Shown here one piece after another: positions 17,521-28,670 of a stretch of 64,000 bases of DNA. Position 1 is the stretch's first letter. Each line of letters begins with the position of its first letter. The notes under the pieces were generated by a model. The model was not told the DNA's origin and searched no databases. It worked only from the letters and a program-made list of their open reading frames with translations. A program made the translations under genes and the position numbers. This stretch comes from Thermus tengchongensis. Its GTDB lineage: Bacteria > Deinococcota > Deinococci > Deinococcales > Thermaceae. The stretch lies in contig NZ_JAKEDU010000003.1 in assembly GCF_021462405.1 (NCBI RefSeq), forward strand, positions 217,747 to 281,746, written 5' to 3'.

Positions 17521-18753
17521 GTGCGCCTGTCCTTTCTCTTAGGCTTCCTCTGGCTGGGGGTGTTCTTGGGGAATCTGGGCCAAGCCCAGACCCTTTACCT
17601 GCCCCTGGACGACCGCCCCCCCAACTGGGCCCCCTGTGCCTGGGGCCTGGTGCTCTGCCCCCCCAAGGAGGCCTACCGGGGGCCTGAGGGGGCGGACCTT
17701 TCCCGCCTAAGGGCCTGGCTCCTGGCCACCCCGGGGGAGCGCCTGGTGGCCAGCTTGGACGCCCTGGCCTACGGGGGGCTCCTCCAGAGCCGCCACCTCC
17801 CCCTTCCCCCCGAGGACGCCCTGGCCCGCCTTGGCCCCCTCCTCTCTTGGAAGGTGCGTTATGGGGGCGAACTCCTCCTCTTCGGGGTGGTGCCCCGCTG
17901 GGACGCCACCCGAAGGGGGCGGAACCTGGAGGTTCTCGGGCGCCTCGCCCCTTGGGCCTCCCTGGCGGGGGTCCACCTGGAGGCGGTGTGGGACGACGCG
18001 GTGCGGGGCTCCCCCGCCCCCCGGGAGGCCCAGGGCCTCCCCTACCCTAGCCGCCCCGGGGCGGACGAGGCGGGGCAGGTTCTCCTCCTCAGGGCCCTGC
18101 GGCCGGGCCTAAGGGTGGCGGTGGCCTACGAGGAGGCGGCCTTGGCCGAGAGGGCCACCCCTTACGAGGGCGTCCCCTTGCGGGAAACGGTGGCGGGGCT
18201 TTTGCGGAGCGCTGGGGCGCGGGAGGTGGCCTTGGGGGAGGGACCGGACCTGGCCCTCTACGCCTACGGGGGGCGGAACCCCAGGAGGGCCATCCAAGAC
18301 CTTCTCCACCTCATGCCCCGCTTTCCCGTGGCCCTGGCGGACCTTTCCCGGGTGAACCGGGGGGATCCCGGCCTTATGGCCTACCTTCAAGGCTTAGGGC
18401 TTTACGGGCGGCTTGCCGCCTATGCCGCCTGGGGTACCCCCGCCAACAACCTGGGGAGCGCCCTGGCCCAGGGGGGGCTTTCCCTGACGGACCAGGAGGG
18501 GCGGCTTAAGTGCCTGGCCGAGGCCTACTTTGCCTACTGGTGGGGGGAGGTGGGCCGCCCTTGGGTGCGCTCCCGCTTTTCCGAACCCTTGCCGGAGGGG
18601 GCCTCGGCGGTGAAGGCGCTTTGGCCCTATCTGGAGTTGGAAGGACACCGGGTGGATCTTTTGCGGGTGGAGTTTCCTTGGGGGCGTTCCTTTGAGGCCT
18701 GGGGTTTTCTGGAGGCCCTGCCGCTTTCCCGAGGGCCTAAGGTGGTAAAGTGA
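17521..18753 (+). CDS. DUF4127 family exported protein
   Basis: 410 residues with an N-terminal signal peptide (LSFLLGFLWLGVFLGNLGQAQ) and GTG start. The DUF4127 hallmarks are present: LYLPLDDRPPNWAPC at the start of the mature part, then DALAYGGLLQSR and YGGRNPRRAIQD. The biochemical role of the family is not established. It follows trxB by 12 nt and may be cotranscribed. Confidence 0.82.
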   Translation: MRLSFLLGFLWLGVFLGNLGQAQTLYLPLDDRPPNWAPCAWGLVLCPPKEAYRGPEGADLSRLRAWLLATPGERLVASLDALAYGGLLQSRHLPLPPEDALARLGPLLSWKVRYGGELLLFGVVPRWDATRRGRNLEVLGRLAPWASLAGVHLEAVWDDAVRGSPAPREAQGLPYPSRPGADEAGQVLLLRALRPGLRVAVAYEEAALAERATPYEGVPLRETVAGLLRSAGAREVALGEGPDLALYAYGGRNPRRAIQDLLHLMPRFPVALADLSRVNRGDPGLMAYLQGLGLYGRLAAYAAWGTPANNLGSALAQGGLSLTDQEGRLKCLAEAYFAYWWGEVGRPWVRSRFSEPLPEGASAVKALWPYLELEGHRVDLLRVEFPWGRSFEAWGFLEALPLSRGPKVVK

Positions 18754-18760
18754 ACCCAAC

Positions 18761-20334
18761 ATGACCCCTGAGGCGTTGGAGCTAAGGCGCCTGGAAGCCT
18801 TGGTCCAGGCCTGGCGCCTGCTGGCGCCTCTGGAGCGCCCGGAGGAGGTTTACCGTACGGTGGTGGAGACGGCAAAGGCCTCTACCCGGGCAGTTTCCGT
18901 CCTCCTCTTCCTTTACCGGCCGCAGGAGGAAGCCTTGGAGCTGGTGGCTGCTGCGGGGCTAAACCGGGACAAGGTGGGGCTGCGTTTACCCCGCAACCAG
19001 GGCATCTCCTGGGAGGTCTTGCGCAAGGGGGAACCGGTATACCTGGCCGATGTCAGCCGGGACCCGCGGGTGGTCTTCCTGTCGGGCAAGCGCCAACCAG
19101 GGGCCTACCTTGGGGTGCCCTTGCGGGATGCAGGGGGGAGGATCCTTGGGGTCCTGTCCATGGATACCACCGGGGGTGTGGGTGAGATCCGTCCGGAGGA
19201 ACGCTTCTGGATCCAAGCCTTGGCGGAGGCGGCGGGGGTGGTGCTCTCCCGCATTGAGGCCTTGGAGCGCGCCCGGGCGGAAGCGGAGCGGGCCCAGGCC
19301 CTTTTGGACCTCTCCCTGGCCCTGGAGAGCGCCCGGGAGCCCTTTACCATGGCCCAGGAGGCCCTGGACACCCTCCTCCGCCTCACCCCCTACCACGCGG
19401 GGGCGCTCTACCTCTTCCAAGAGGGGACGGTGCGCCCAGCGGTGATTTCCGGGCGCTACCCTTCAGGGTTTCCCCGGCTTTACGAGGAGCACCCCATCCG
19501 CTTCGGGGAAGGGCTTTTGGGCCACCCCCGGCTTTGGGAAGGGCCGGTGTACGTGGAGGACTACGCCCGCTTCCCAGGGGCCTTGAAGCCTTTTGCAGAA
19601 AGCGGCCTCAAGTCGGCCCTTTTGGTTCCCCTGAAGCCGGAGGGGCGGCGGTACGGGGTGCTGGCCCTGGGTTCCTTCGGCGAAGGGGTACCCTACCGGC
19701 CGGAGGACGAAGGGGTCTTGAAGCTGGTGGCCAAGCGGCTGGAGGAGGCTCTAGAGAGGCTTTTTGCCCTCCACACGCTTCGGGCTACGCGCGAGGCTGC
19801 CCTCAAGGCCCTCTCCCGGGTCCTAGAGTACACCTCGAGACCAAGGGGCACACCGACCGGGTGGCGGAGCTTTCCGTGCGGCTGGGGCAGGCCTTGGGCT
19901 TTCCGGACCTCGAGGGCCTCCGCCTGGGCGCCTACTTCCACGACCTGGGCAAGCTGGCCTTGCCCGACGAGATCCTGCGCAAGCCCGCAGCCCTTTCCAC
20001 CGGGGAGTGGCGGGTGGTGAAGACCCACCCGGAGGTGGGCTTGGAGATCCTGAAAAGCCTCCCCTTCCTGCCCCAGGCGGCCCTCCACGTGGTCCTCTAC
20101 CACCACGAGCGCTGGGACGGCTCGGGCTACCCTCGGGGGCTTAAGGGGGAGGAGATCCCCCTCGAGGCCCGCATCTTCGCCGTGGTGGACGTATACGATG
20201 CCCTTCTCTCCGAGCGCCCCTACAAGCGGGCCTGGACCCCAGAGGAAGCGAAAAAGGAGCTCCGGGCCCAGGCGGGCAGGAGCCTGGACCCGGAGGTGGT
20301 GGAAGCCTTTTTGGGTTTGCTGGAGGATGGATAG
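18761..20334 (+). pseudogene. GAF-GAF-HD-GYP phosphodiesterase, broken by a frameshift
   Basis: Frame 1 (from ATG 18761) encodes two GAF-type sensor domains (about residues 15-175 and 190-335) and the start of a linker ending in SRVLEY. At about 19830-19835 the reading moves to another frame, which runs to 20334 and encodes an intact HD-GYP domain: KGHTDRVAELS, YFHDLGKLALPDEIL, HHERWDGSGYPRGLKGEEIP and DVYDALLSERPYK. Family members usually read LEYRDLETKGH here. The sequence is explained exactly by loss of four bases (CGGG) after TAC. If repaired, the gene gives a protein of about 525 residues that hydrolyses cyclic dinucleotides. A sequencing error cannot be excluded. Confidence 0.8.
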
Positions 20335-20354
20335 CCCTCCTGGAAGGTCCGCCT

Positions 20355-22169
<1,815 letters not shown>

Positions 22170-22182
22170 AGCGCATCCTTGT

Positions 22183-22206
22183 GGGTGGCCAGGCGCTAGG
22201 CCACCC
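22183..22206 (-). other. Hairpin just upstream of the glmS start
   Basis: Perfect 8-bp stem GGGTGGCC/GGCCACCC with an 8-nt loop, 14 nt before the glmS ATG on the minus strand. It lies between the candidate ribozyme and the ribosome site, and may stabilise the cleaved messenger or affect translation. Confidence 0.45.
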
Positions 22207-22259
22207 CCCTTTTCCCCGTTGTTTCGCCCTGCCCCGCAGTTGTCCCCGGAAGGCGTCTT

Positions 22260-22411
22260 CCTTAGGGCTTTCCCTTGGGGCTTTTCGCAGGCGGGCGGGG
22301 CGGGCACACCCCGGGCGGCATCCGCGGATTCCTCGATCTTTCCCGGTTTCCCGGTTATCCCCTTGATCGGGGTCCGCCACCTCGTCAGGCCCCTTTGGGG
22401 CCCCCTGCGCT
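22260..22411 (-). ncRNA. Candidate glmS ribozyme (glucosamine-6-phosphate-activated)
   Basis: Read on the minus strand, the leader shows the glmS ribozyme core in order. A|GCGC is the predicted cleavage site between 22411 and 22410. P2 is GGCCCC-AAA-GGGGCC (22402-22388), directly followed by the conserved TGACGAGG (22387-22380). The P3 left side is GGCGG (22378-22374), then ATCGA (22337-22333), TCCGCGGATGCC (22328-22317), and the P3 right side CCGCC (22318-22314). In the family consensus, as I remember it, the last block reads UCGGCGGAUGCC, so one base differs. P3 is GGCGG/CCGCC here in place of GGAGG/CCUCC, a covarying change. A GC-rich insert with two small hairpins lies inside the P3 loop. 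The base after GCGC is A where C is expected, and P4 was not identified, so the 3' boundary is uncertain. Confidence 0.6.
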
Positions 22412-22469
22412 TCCCGCCTTCCTAAGTCTGGCTAGGATTTTTCCTGCCTTCCCACCTCCCCTCCGGGGG

Positions 22470-22478
22470 AGTATAGCA
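22470..22478 (-). promoter_or_regulatory. Extended -10 promoter of glmS
   Basis: TGCTATACT on the minus strand is an extended -10 (TGN-TATACT). It predicts a start near 22463, about 52 nt before the ribozyme cleavage site, giving a leader of about 295 nt. No -35 was seen, as is common with extended -10 sites. Confidence 0.6.
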
Positions 22479-22498
22479 AACCTTAAGGCCGGGGATGC

Positions 22499-22528
22499 TT
22501 GACAAGGCCCGGGTGAGGCTTTTATGAT
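22499..22528 (+). promoter_or_regulatory. Strong promoter of slpA
   Basis: TTGACA (22499-22504), 18 nt, TATGAT (22523-22528): the best sigma-70-type promoter in the window, as expected for an S-layer gene. Start near 22535, leaving a leader of about 125 nt. Confidence 0.8.
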
Positions 22529-22579
22529 ACCAGCGGGCGCAAGGTGAAATTTCTCGGCGAGAGGCCACGCCCTGCGTCC

Positions 22580-22650
22580 CGGAAAGCACCCTTTGGGGAG
22601 GAAACGCGGCAACTCGCTCAAAAGGTGCTTCCGAAACCCTAAAGGGGGTG
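22580..22650 (+). promoter_or_regulatory. Structured slpA leader with possible ribosome-site masking
   Basis: GGAAAGCACC (22581-22590) pairs with GGTGCTTCC (22624-22632) with one bulged A. The same CACC(CTTT) can instead pair with AAAGGGGGTG (22641-22650), which contains the purine-rich ribosome site. The two pairings exclude each other. A long regulatory slpA leader has been described in T. thermophilus; the structures here are my reading. Confidence 0.4.
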
Positions 22651-22659
22651 TAAGGAAGT

Positions 22660-25368
22660 ATGAAGAAAAGGCTAGTGATGCTACTGGCGGGGCTTTTGAC
22701 CGTGCTCTCCATGGGCTTCGGTCTAGCCCAGTTCTCCGATGTGCCCGCCGGGCACTGGGCCAAGGAGGCGGTGGAGGCCCTGGCGGCCAAGGGGATCATC
22801 GTGGGCTTCCCCGACGGCACCTACCGGGGCAACGAGACCCTCACCCGTTACCAGGCGGCCCTCATCATCTACCGCCTCCTGCAGCAGATTGAGGAGGAGC
22901 TGAAGGCCAAGGGCGAGTCCCCCACCTTGGAGGCCATGTCCCCCGAGGACATTGAGGCCCTGAAGAACGCCGTTCAGGAGCTGGCCGCCGAGCTGGCCGC
23001 CTTGGGCGTGCGGGTCTCCGCCCTCGAGGACAGCGCCGCCACCAAGGAGGACATCGCCCGCCTCGAGGCCCTGATCGAGGAGCTGAAGGCCCAGCCCATG
23101 CCCGAGCCCGGCATGGACCAGGCCGCCCTGCAGGACCTGGCCGACCGGGTGGAGGCTGCCTCCATCGCCGCCGACACCGCCTTGGCCCAGGCCCAGCAGC
23201 TGGCGGAGCAGCTGGAGGCCCTGGCCCAGGACGTGGAGGGGGTGAAGGGCGACCTGGCCGCCTTGCAGACCCAGGTGGAGGCCAACGCCCAGGCCATCCA
23301 GGCCCTCAACGAGCTGGCCGTCCTCCTGAACCAGGACGTGCTGGCCCTGCAGGACCGGGTGACCGCCCTGGAGAAGGGCCTGGCCGACCTCCAGGGGATC
23401 AACTTCGAGGAGTTCGCCTCCAAGGAGGACGTGGCCGCGGTGCAGGAGTTCGCCGCCGCCCTGCGCTCCGACCTGGTGGGCCTCTCCGAGAAGGTGAGCG
23501 CCCTCGAGGGGCGGGTGGCGGAGCTGGCCCGGGTGCAGTACAGCATCTCCGGCAGCCTCACCGCCACCTACGGGATGGTGACCCTGCAGGGGAGCAACTT
23601 CGACATCGACCGCCTCTTTGGCACGCCCTTCAGCACAGGGGTGTTTGGTGCTAGCCAGGTGGACTCCAGCGTACAGCTGGAGGACGTGGCCTCCCGTAAC
23701 CTAACCAGCGGCGCGGCCACCCTGACCTTCGGGGTCAAGAACACCGCCCCCGCGGCCACGGGGGTGGCGGTCAGCGAGGCCAGCGCCACCCTGGGGGTGG
23801 CCATTTACGGGTCCACCTTTACGGCCACTCCTGCCCTTCGGCTTGATGCAGCTAGCGTCCGGGGCACCGTGGACGGCCAGGCCTTCACCGTGGCCTACAG
23901 CCGGGCCGCCAGCTCCTTCCGCTTCAACGACTACCTCTTCGTGAATAATAGTGACCCCGCTGGGCGGGAGACCCGCCAGGGTGTGGTGGCTGACGTTGAC
24001 CTCAACAAACTTCCTCTCTCCCCCAAGGTGACCGTGGTGGCGGGGGTGAGTGATAGCACGGATAATGGCGGTACGGGTGGAAACCTCCAGGGAAATTACT
24101 TCGGCATCCGGGTGGCCACCAAGCCCTTTGCCGGGCTGGACTTGGCCCTGAGCTACGCGGCCAACGATGGCGGTGCTCCTCAGCCCAACCCCGTGCGTTC
24201 TGCCCTGGGGCTGGACGGCAGCCTGAAACTGGGCGACTTCTCCGTGAGGGGCCTCTTCGTCACCTCCAAGACTACCAACATCGGCAACTACTTCCAGGAT
24301 TACTTTGACCCGGCTGTGGCCGACTGGGCCTACTACGTGCAGGCTGAGGCCAAGCTGGGCCCCTTGGGCCTGAAGGCCAACTACCGGGCCATCGACCCTG
24401 ACTACGCGAACGGCGTGGCGGGGATGTCGGGTAGTCACGTGGCCTACTATGGCGGTGTTGCGGGCAAACAGTCCCCTGCTCCTTACCCGGCTGACGAGCG
24501 CGGTCTAGGGGCCAATCTCTCCGCCAACCTGGGCCCGGTAACTGTGGAGGTCAAGGGCGACAGCTACAACACCTACAACGCTCCTGCGGGCAACTTCACC
24601 ACCGACCTGGGGGCCGCGGCTACCCTGGGCCTGCCCATGGCCTTCAGCCTGCGGGTGGCCTACGACACCAGCTTTAACAACGGGGCCAGCTACTTCGACC
24701 TCAGCAACCAGGCCTCCTCTACAGTCACGGGCACCCTGAGCCACGACGGCGGGGCCAAGGAGGCTCTGGTCAAGGACCTCAACCTCACCCTGCAGGGCAC
24801 CTACGACACCATTGGCCAGACCTTTGGCCTCGCCGCCTACGGCACTTACAAGCTGGCCCTGGGGCCCCTCAGCCTGGACACCATTCTCTTCCGCTACGCC
24901 GATCCCAATACCGGCACCTCTGGCAACGAGACCCTCAAGGGCGGTCTCAAGGCCTCCGTGGACCTGGGTGGCCTCCTGCCCCTTAAGCCTAAGGTCCTGG
25001 GCGAGGTGGCAGCCCGGCAGACCGGCGGCGCCGGCGGTACTGAGGAGCTGAAGTGGAGCGCAGGCCTCTCCCTGGGCGAGTTCCTCTTCCCGGGCTCCAG
25101 CCTCGAGGCCCGCTACGCCCAGTACCGGGCGGCCAACGTGGCCAGCATGGCCGTGGGCGTGAACGACCATGCTTTCGCCGCCGATAAAGACGGGATTTAC
25201 TCCGGTTCCGGTGGTGCCAGCGGTACCCTCTCGGGCTTCAACGTCACCTGGCGCTACTACGACTTCCGCGTGGACTACGGGGAGTACCTGCTGGAGCGCA
25301 CCGCTCCCGCTCCTGCGGCTACCGACCGCGCCCGCACCTTCCGCGTGACCTACACCGTGCGCTTCTAG
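22660..25368 (+). CDS. slpA: S-layer/outer-envelope protein SlpA
   Basis: 902 residues. Signal peptide [23 protein letters not shown], then one SLH domain at about 25-73 ([37 protein letters not shown]) that binds pyruvylated cell-wall polymer. A long coiled coil follows at about 75-290 (heptads rich in Ala/Leu/Glu with DRVTALE repeats), then a porin-like beta-barrel from about 295 to the end, finishing with the outer-membrane signature FRVTYTVRF. This is the Thermus SlpA arrangement tying outer envelope to peptidoglycan. The strong promoter and U-rich terminator frame a single-gene unit. The C-terminal half has more varied codon use than the neighbours, typical of surface-exposed regions. 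Confidence 0.93.
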   Translation: MKKRLVMLLAGLLTVLSMGFGLAQFSDVPAGHWAKEAVEALAAKGIIVGFPDGTYRGNETLTRYQAALIIYRLLQQIEEELKAKGESPTLEAMSPEDIEALKNAVQELAAELAALGVRVSALEDSAATKEDIARLEALIEELKAQPMPEPGMDQAALQDLADRVEAASIAADTALAQAQQLAEQLEALAQDVEGVKGDLAALQTQVEANAQAIQALNELAVLLNQDVLALQDRVTALEKGLADLQGINFEEFASKEDVAAVQEFAAALRSDLVGLSEKVSALEGRVAELARVQYSISGSLTATYGMVTLQGSNFDIDRLFGTPFSTGVFGASQVDSSVQLEDVASRNLTSGAATLTFGVKNTAPAATGVAVSEASATLGVAIYGSTFTATPALRLDAASVRGTVDGQAFTVAYSRAASSFRFNDYLFVNNSDPAGRETRQGVVADVDLNKLPLSPKVTVVAGVSDSTDNGGTGGNLQGNYFGIRVATKPFAGLDLALSYAANDGGAPQPNPVRSALGLDGSLKLGDFSVRGLFVTSKTTNIGNYFQDYFDPAVADWAYYVQAEAKLGPLGLKANYRAIDPDYANGVAGMSGSHVAYYGGVAGKQSPAPYPADERGLGANLSANLGPVTVEVKGDSYNTYNAPAGNFTTDLGAAATLGLPMAFSLRVAYDTSFNNGASYFDLSNQASSTVTGTLSHDGGAKEALVKDLNLTLQGTYDTIGQTFGLAAYGTYKLALGPLSLDTILFRYADPNTGTSGNETLKGGLKASVDLGGLLPLKPKVLGEVAARQTGGAGGTEELKWSAGLSLGEFLFPGSSLEARYAQYRAANVASMAVGVNDHAFAADKDGIYSGSGGASGTLSGFNVTWRYYDFRVDYGEYLLERTAPAPAATDRARTFRVTYTVRF

Positions 25369-25381
25369 GCTGGAAGGCAAC

Positions 25382-25415
25382 GAGGGCCCCCGTCCCGAGG
25401 CGGGGGCTCTTTTTT
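25382..25415 (+). terminator. Intrinsic terminator of slpA
   Basis: Stem GCCCCCG/CGGGGGC (25386-25392, 25401-25407) with outer GAG/CTC pairs, then TTTTTT (25410-25415). This is the only classical U-tract terminator seen in the window. Confidence 0.85.
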
Positions 25416-25432
25416 CCTCTCTCCGGGCGCCC

Positions 25433-25438
25433 TACACT
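25433..25438 (+). promoter_or_regulatory. -10 (TACACT) of uvrB
   Basis: Ends 8 nt before the uvrB ATG, with AGGAAGG between, so the transcript is nearly leaderless. Confidence 0.4.
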
Positions 25439-25445
25439 AGGAAGG

Positions 25446-27443
25446 ATGACTTTCCGCTACCTTGGCCCCGAGCCCAAGGGGGACCAGCCCAAGGCCATTC
25501 GCGAGCTGGTGGAGGCCTTAAGGGATGGGGAGCGCTACGTTACCCTCCTGGGGGCCACGGGCACGGGGAAGACGGTGACCATGGCCAAGGTGATCGAGGC
25601 CCTGGGGCGGCCTGCCCTGGTCCTAGCCCCCAACAAGATCCTGGCGGCGCAGCTGGCCGCGGAGTTCCGGGAGCTCTTCCCGGAAAACGCCGTGGAGTAC
25701 TTCATCAGCTACTACGACTACTACCAGCCCGAGGCTTACGTGCCGGGGAAGGACCTCTACATCGAGAAGGACGCCAGCATTAACCCGGAGATCGAGCGCC
25801 TCCGCCACTCCACCACCCGTAGCCTCCTCACCCGGCGGGACGTGATCGTGGTGGCCTCGGTTTCCGCCATCTACGGCCTGGGGGACCCCCGGGAGTACCG
25901 GCAGAGGAACCTGGTGGTGGAAAAGGGACAGGTCTACCCCCGGGAGGCCCTCCTGGAGCGCCTTTTGGAGCTGGGCTACGAGCGGAACGAGATTGACCTG
26001 GCCCCAGGCCGCTTCCGGGCCAAGGGGGAGGTGCTGGAAATCTTCCCCGCCTACGACACCGAGCCCATCCGGGTGGAGCTATGGGGGGACGAGGTGGAGC
26101 GCATCCTGCAGGTGCACCCCATCACGGGGGAGAGGCTTAGGGAGCTTCCCGGCTTCGTCCTCTTTCCCGCCACCCACTACCTTTCCCCGGAGGGGCTGGA
26201 GGAGATCCTGAAGGAGATCGAGAAAGAGCTATGGGAACGGGTCCGCTACTTTGAGGAAAGGGGGGAGGTGCTCTACGCCCAGCGCCTCAAGGAGCGCACC
26301 CTCTACGACTTGGAGATGCTAAGGGTCATGGGCACCTGCCCGGGGGTGGAGAACTACGCCCGCTACTTCACGGGCAAGGCCCCGGGGGAGCCCCCTTATA
26401 CCCTTCTCGACTACTTCCCCGAGGACTTCCTGGTCTTCCTGGACGAGTCCCACGTGACCGTGCCCCAGCTCCAGGGCATGTACCGGGGGGACTACGCCCG
26501 CAAAAAGACCCTGGTGGACTATGGCTTCCGCCTGCCCAGCGCTTTGGACAACCGCCCCTTGCGCTTCGAGGAGTTTTTGGAGCGGGTTTCCCAGGTGGTC
26601 TTCGTCTCCGCCACCCCGGGGCCCTTTGAGCTTGCGCATTCGGGGCGCATCGTGGAGCAGATCATCCGCCCCACGGGGCTTCTGGACCCTTTGGTGGTGG
26701 TGAAGCCCACGGAGAACCAGATCCTGGACCTCATGGAGGGCATCCGGGAAAGGGCGAAGCGGGGGGAGCGCACCTTGGTCACGGTGCTCACGGTGCGCAT
26801 GGCGGAGGAGCTCACCGCCTTCTTGGTGGAGCACGGCATCCGCGCCCGCTACCTGCACCACGAGCTGGACGCCTTTGAGCGCCAGGCTCTGATCCGCGAC
26901 CTGCGCCTGGGGCATTTTGACGCCCTGGTGGGCATCAACCTCCTGCGGGAAGGGCTCGACCTCCCCGAGGTTTCCCTGGTGGCCATCCTGGACGCGGACA
27001 AGACGGGCTTCCTAAGGAGCGAAAGGAGCCTCATCCAGACCATCGGCCGGGCGGCGAGGAACGCTAGGGGGGAGGTTTGGCTTTACGCTGACCAGGTTTC
27101 CGAGGCCATGGAGCGGGCCATCCGGGAGACGAACCGGAGAAGGGCGCTGCAGGAGGCCTACAACCGGGAGCACGGCATCGTCCCGGAGACGGTGCGGAAG
27201 GAGGTGCGGGCCATCATCCGCCCCGAGGGGTACGAGGAAGCCCCCCTGCCCGAGCCTGCCAGCGAGGACCTCAAGGAGCGGATCGCCGAGCTGGAGCTGG
27301 CCATGTGGCAGGCGGCGGAAGAACTGGACTTTGAACGGGCGGCGAGGCTAAGGGACGAGCTCAGGGCCCTCGAGGCCCGCCTGCAGGGGCTCGAAGCCCC
27401 CGAACCCGTGCCGGGAAGCCGCCGGAAGCGGCGCCGCCGCTAA
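25446..27443 (+). CDS. uvrB: Excinuclease ABC subunit B
   Basis: Damage-verifying helicase of nucleotide excision repair. Walker A is [15 protein letters not shown]. The [16 protein letters not shown] segment is the beta-hairpin that clamps DNA. Walker B is VFLDESHVT, motif V/VI is [17 protein letters not shown]...QTIGRAARN, and the C-terminal UVR coiled coil [18 protein letters not shown] binds UvrC. 665 residues, normal for Thermus UvrB. Confidence 0.97.
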   Translation: MTFRYLGPEPKGDQPKAIRELVEALRDGERYVTLLGATGTGKTVTMAKVIEALGRPALVLAPNKILAAQLAAEFRELFPENAVEYFISYYDYYQPEAYVPGKDLYIEKDASINPEIERLRHSTTRSLLTRRDVIVVASVSAIYGLGDPREYRQRNLVVEKGQVYPREALLERLLELGYERNEIDLAPGRFRAKGEVLEIFPAYDTEPIRVELWGDEVERILQVHPITGERLRELPGFVLFPATHYLSPEGLEEILKEIEKELWERVRYFEERGEVLYAQRLKERTLYDLEMLRVMGTCPGVENYARYFTGKAPGEPPYTLLDYFPEDFLVFLDESHVTVPQLQGMYRGDYARKKTLVDYGFRLPSALDNRPLRFEEFLERVSQVVFVSATPGPFELAHSGRIVEQIIRPTGLLDPLVVVKPTENQILDLMEGIRERAKRGERTLVTVLTVRMAEELTAFLVEHGIRARYLHHELDAFERQALIRDLRLGHFDALVGINLLREGLDLPEVSLVAILDADKTGFLRSERSLIQTIGRAARNARGEVWLYADQVSEAMERAIRETNRRRALQEAYNREHGIVPETVRKEVRAIIRPEGYEEAPLPEPASEDLKERIAELELAMWQAAEELDFERAARLRDELRALEARLQGLEAPEPVPGSRRKRRRR

Positions 27444-27446
27444 GTA

Positions 27447-27474
27447 CCCCGTCGTGGCTTGCGCCAAGACGGGG
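27447..27474. terminator. Hairpin after uvrB
   Basis: CCCCGTC and GACGGGG (27447-27453, 27468-27474) enclose TGGC-TTGC-GCCA, nearly 11 bp with one G/A mismatch. There is no U-tract. It lies between uvrB and a convergent gene. Confidence 0.55.
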
Positions 27475-27534
27475 CCCCAAAGAGGCGATAAGCAAGCCGC
27501 TTTGGCCGATGGGAAAACCTTTGTGCGCGGGGGC

Positions 27535-28650
27535 TTAGGCCAAAAGGAGCACCGGGTTTTCCAGGTACAGGGCCACCCGCTCCAGGAGCTTTTTGGCCAC
27601 GGGGCCTTCCAGCCCGGAGGCGGCGAGCACCCCCTCCTGGTAGAGGAAAAGGCTCGGACGGCCGGAGTGCACCTCCTCCTCCCCCGCGAAGCAAAGAAGC
27701 CCCTCCCCTTCCTCCCCCTCCTGCTGGTGGAAGAGGGCGAGGAAGCCACCCATGGGCCTTACGCCCCGCACCTCCTTCCCTGCCGCCTGTCCCAGGAGGG
27801 GCCTTAAGGGAAGCTCCAGCTCCGCCAGGGCCTTCTCCGCCGCCTTCAGCAAGAAGGGAAGGGGGTTATGGGGCACCCCGTGGGCTTGGTGGAAGGCTTC
27901 CAAGGCTGCCTCCAGCCTCCCGGGGTCAAACCGCAGGCGCTGCACCCGCAAGGGGAAGGGAGCAGGGCCCGGGGTGGCGGTGAGGCCCGGGGCCGGGCTG
28001 GGTGGGGGGACGGGGGCAACCGGGGGCGGGGGTTCTGGGGGAGGGGGTGCTTCCTCCAGGGCCTCGAGGGGTTCCGGGGAAGGGGCTTCCTGGGTTTCGC
28101 TGAGGAGGAGATCTTCCTCCAGTTCCAGTTCCTCCGGTTCAGGGGGAAGCATTGCCTCCTCGGCGGGAAGGAGGAGCTCCTCAAGTTCCTCCTCCGCGGG
28201 CTCGGGAGGAAGGGTTTCCTCTTCCTCCGGCCCGGAGGGGGAAGGGGCTTGGTCTTCCCGGGCGGGCTCCTCGGCCAGGAGGAGGTCCTCCTCCAGGTCT
28301 AGGTCCAGGTCCTCCAGGAGGGCGGGCTCGAGGTCCAGCTCCTCCTCCGCCACCTCCTCCACCGCCAAGGTGGGGGCCTTGGGGGTTTCGGGGAGGACGT
28401 CTTCCAGATCCACGCCCTCCCGGCTCAGGACCTCCTGTACCCGTTTCAGTTCCTCTTCCGGGGGAAGGGGCGGGGCTTCCTCGGGCATGGGGGGCAGGTC
28501 CACCTCCCCGGCCATCACCTTGGCCAGGAAGGCCAGGATGTCCCGCTCCACGATGGTGCCATCGGGGCCGGTCCCCTGGAGCCTGCGCCAGTCTATGCCG
28601 TTTTCCTCGGCAAGACGCCGGGCCAAGGGCGTGATCTTGGGTTCGGCCAT
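27535..28650 (-). CDS. E2-like acyltransferase homolog lacking lipoyl domain and catalytic motif
   Basis: 371 residues. Residues 4-42 (ITPLARRLAEENGIDWRRLQ, GTGPDGTIVERDILAFL) are a clear peripheral-subunit (E3/E1)-binding domain of 2-oxoacid dehydrogenase E2 proteins. A Glu/Pro-rich low-complexity linker (about 50-215) follows. The last about 150 residues (PLPFLLKAAEKALAELELP to VAKKLLERVALYLENPVLLL) resemble the E2 catalytic fold but are short, and the DHRVVDG active-site motif is absent. No N-terminal lipoyl domain. I infer a non-catalytic binding protein or scaffold. Divergent from the M29 gene with only 20 bp between starts. Confidence 0.65.
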   Translation of the reverse strand: MAEPKITPLARRLAEENGIDWRRLQGTGPDGTIVERDILAFLAKVMAGEVDLPPMPEEAPPLPPEEELKRVQEVLSREGVDLEDVLPETPKAPTLAVEEVAEEELDLEPALLEDLDLDLEEDLLLAEEPAREDQAPSPSGPEEEETLPPEPAEEELEELLLPAEEAMLPPEPEELELEEDLLLSETQEAPSPEPLEALEEAPPPPEPPPPVAPVPPPSPAPGLTATPGPAPFPLRVQRLRFDPGRLEAALEAFHQAHGVPHNPLPFLLKAAEKALAELELPLRPLLGQAAGKEVRGVRPMGGFLALFHQQEGEEGEGLLCFAGEEEVHSGRPSLFLYQEGVLAASGLEGPVAKKLLERVALYLENPVLLLA

Positions 28651-28658
28651 CTTGGCCC

Positions 28659-28665
28659 TATGATA
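28659..28665. promoter_or_regulatory. Symmetric divergent -10 pair
   Basis: TATGATA: on the plus strand TATGAT (28659-28664) ends 7 nt before the GTG of the M29 gene, with TTGGGT 16 nt upstream. On the minus strand TATCAT (28660-28665) lies 10 nt before the ATG of the E2-like gene. One short sequence can serve both directions. Confidence 0.5.
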
Positions 28666-28670
28666 ACAAA

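Noticed and set aside
22191..22198. AGCGCC on the minus strand near the glmS start, resembling the glmS ribozyme cleavage site
   Set aside because: It is in the loop of a small hairpin and lacks the core downstream; the better site is 22411/22410, where all core blocks follow in order.
28152..28634. Pro/Gly/Arg-rich plus-strand frame opposite the E2-like gene
   Set aside because: Shadow of the acidic Pro-rich linker on the other strand; no start signal or domain.
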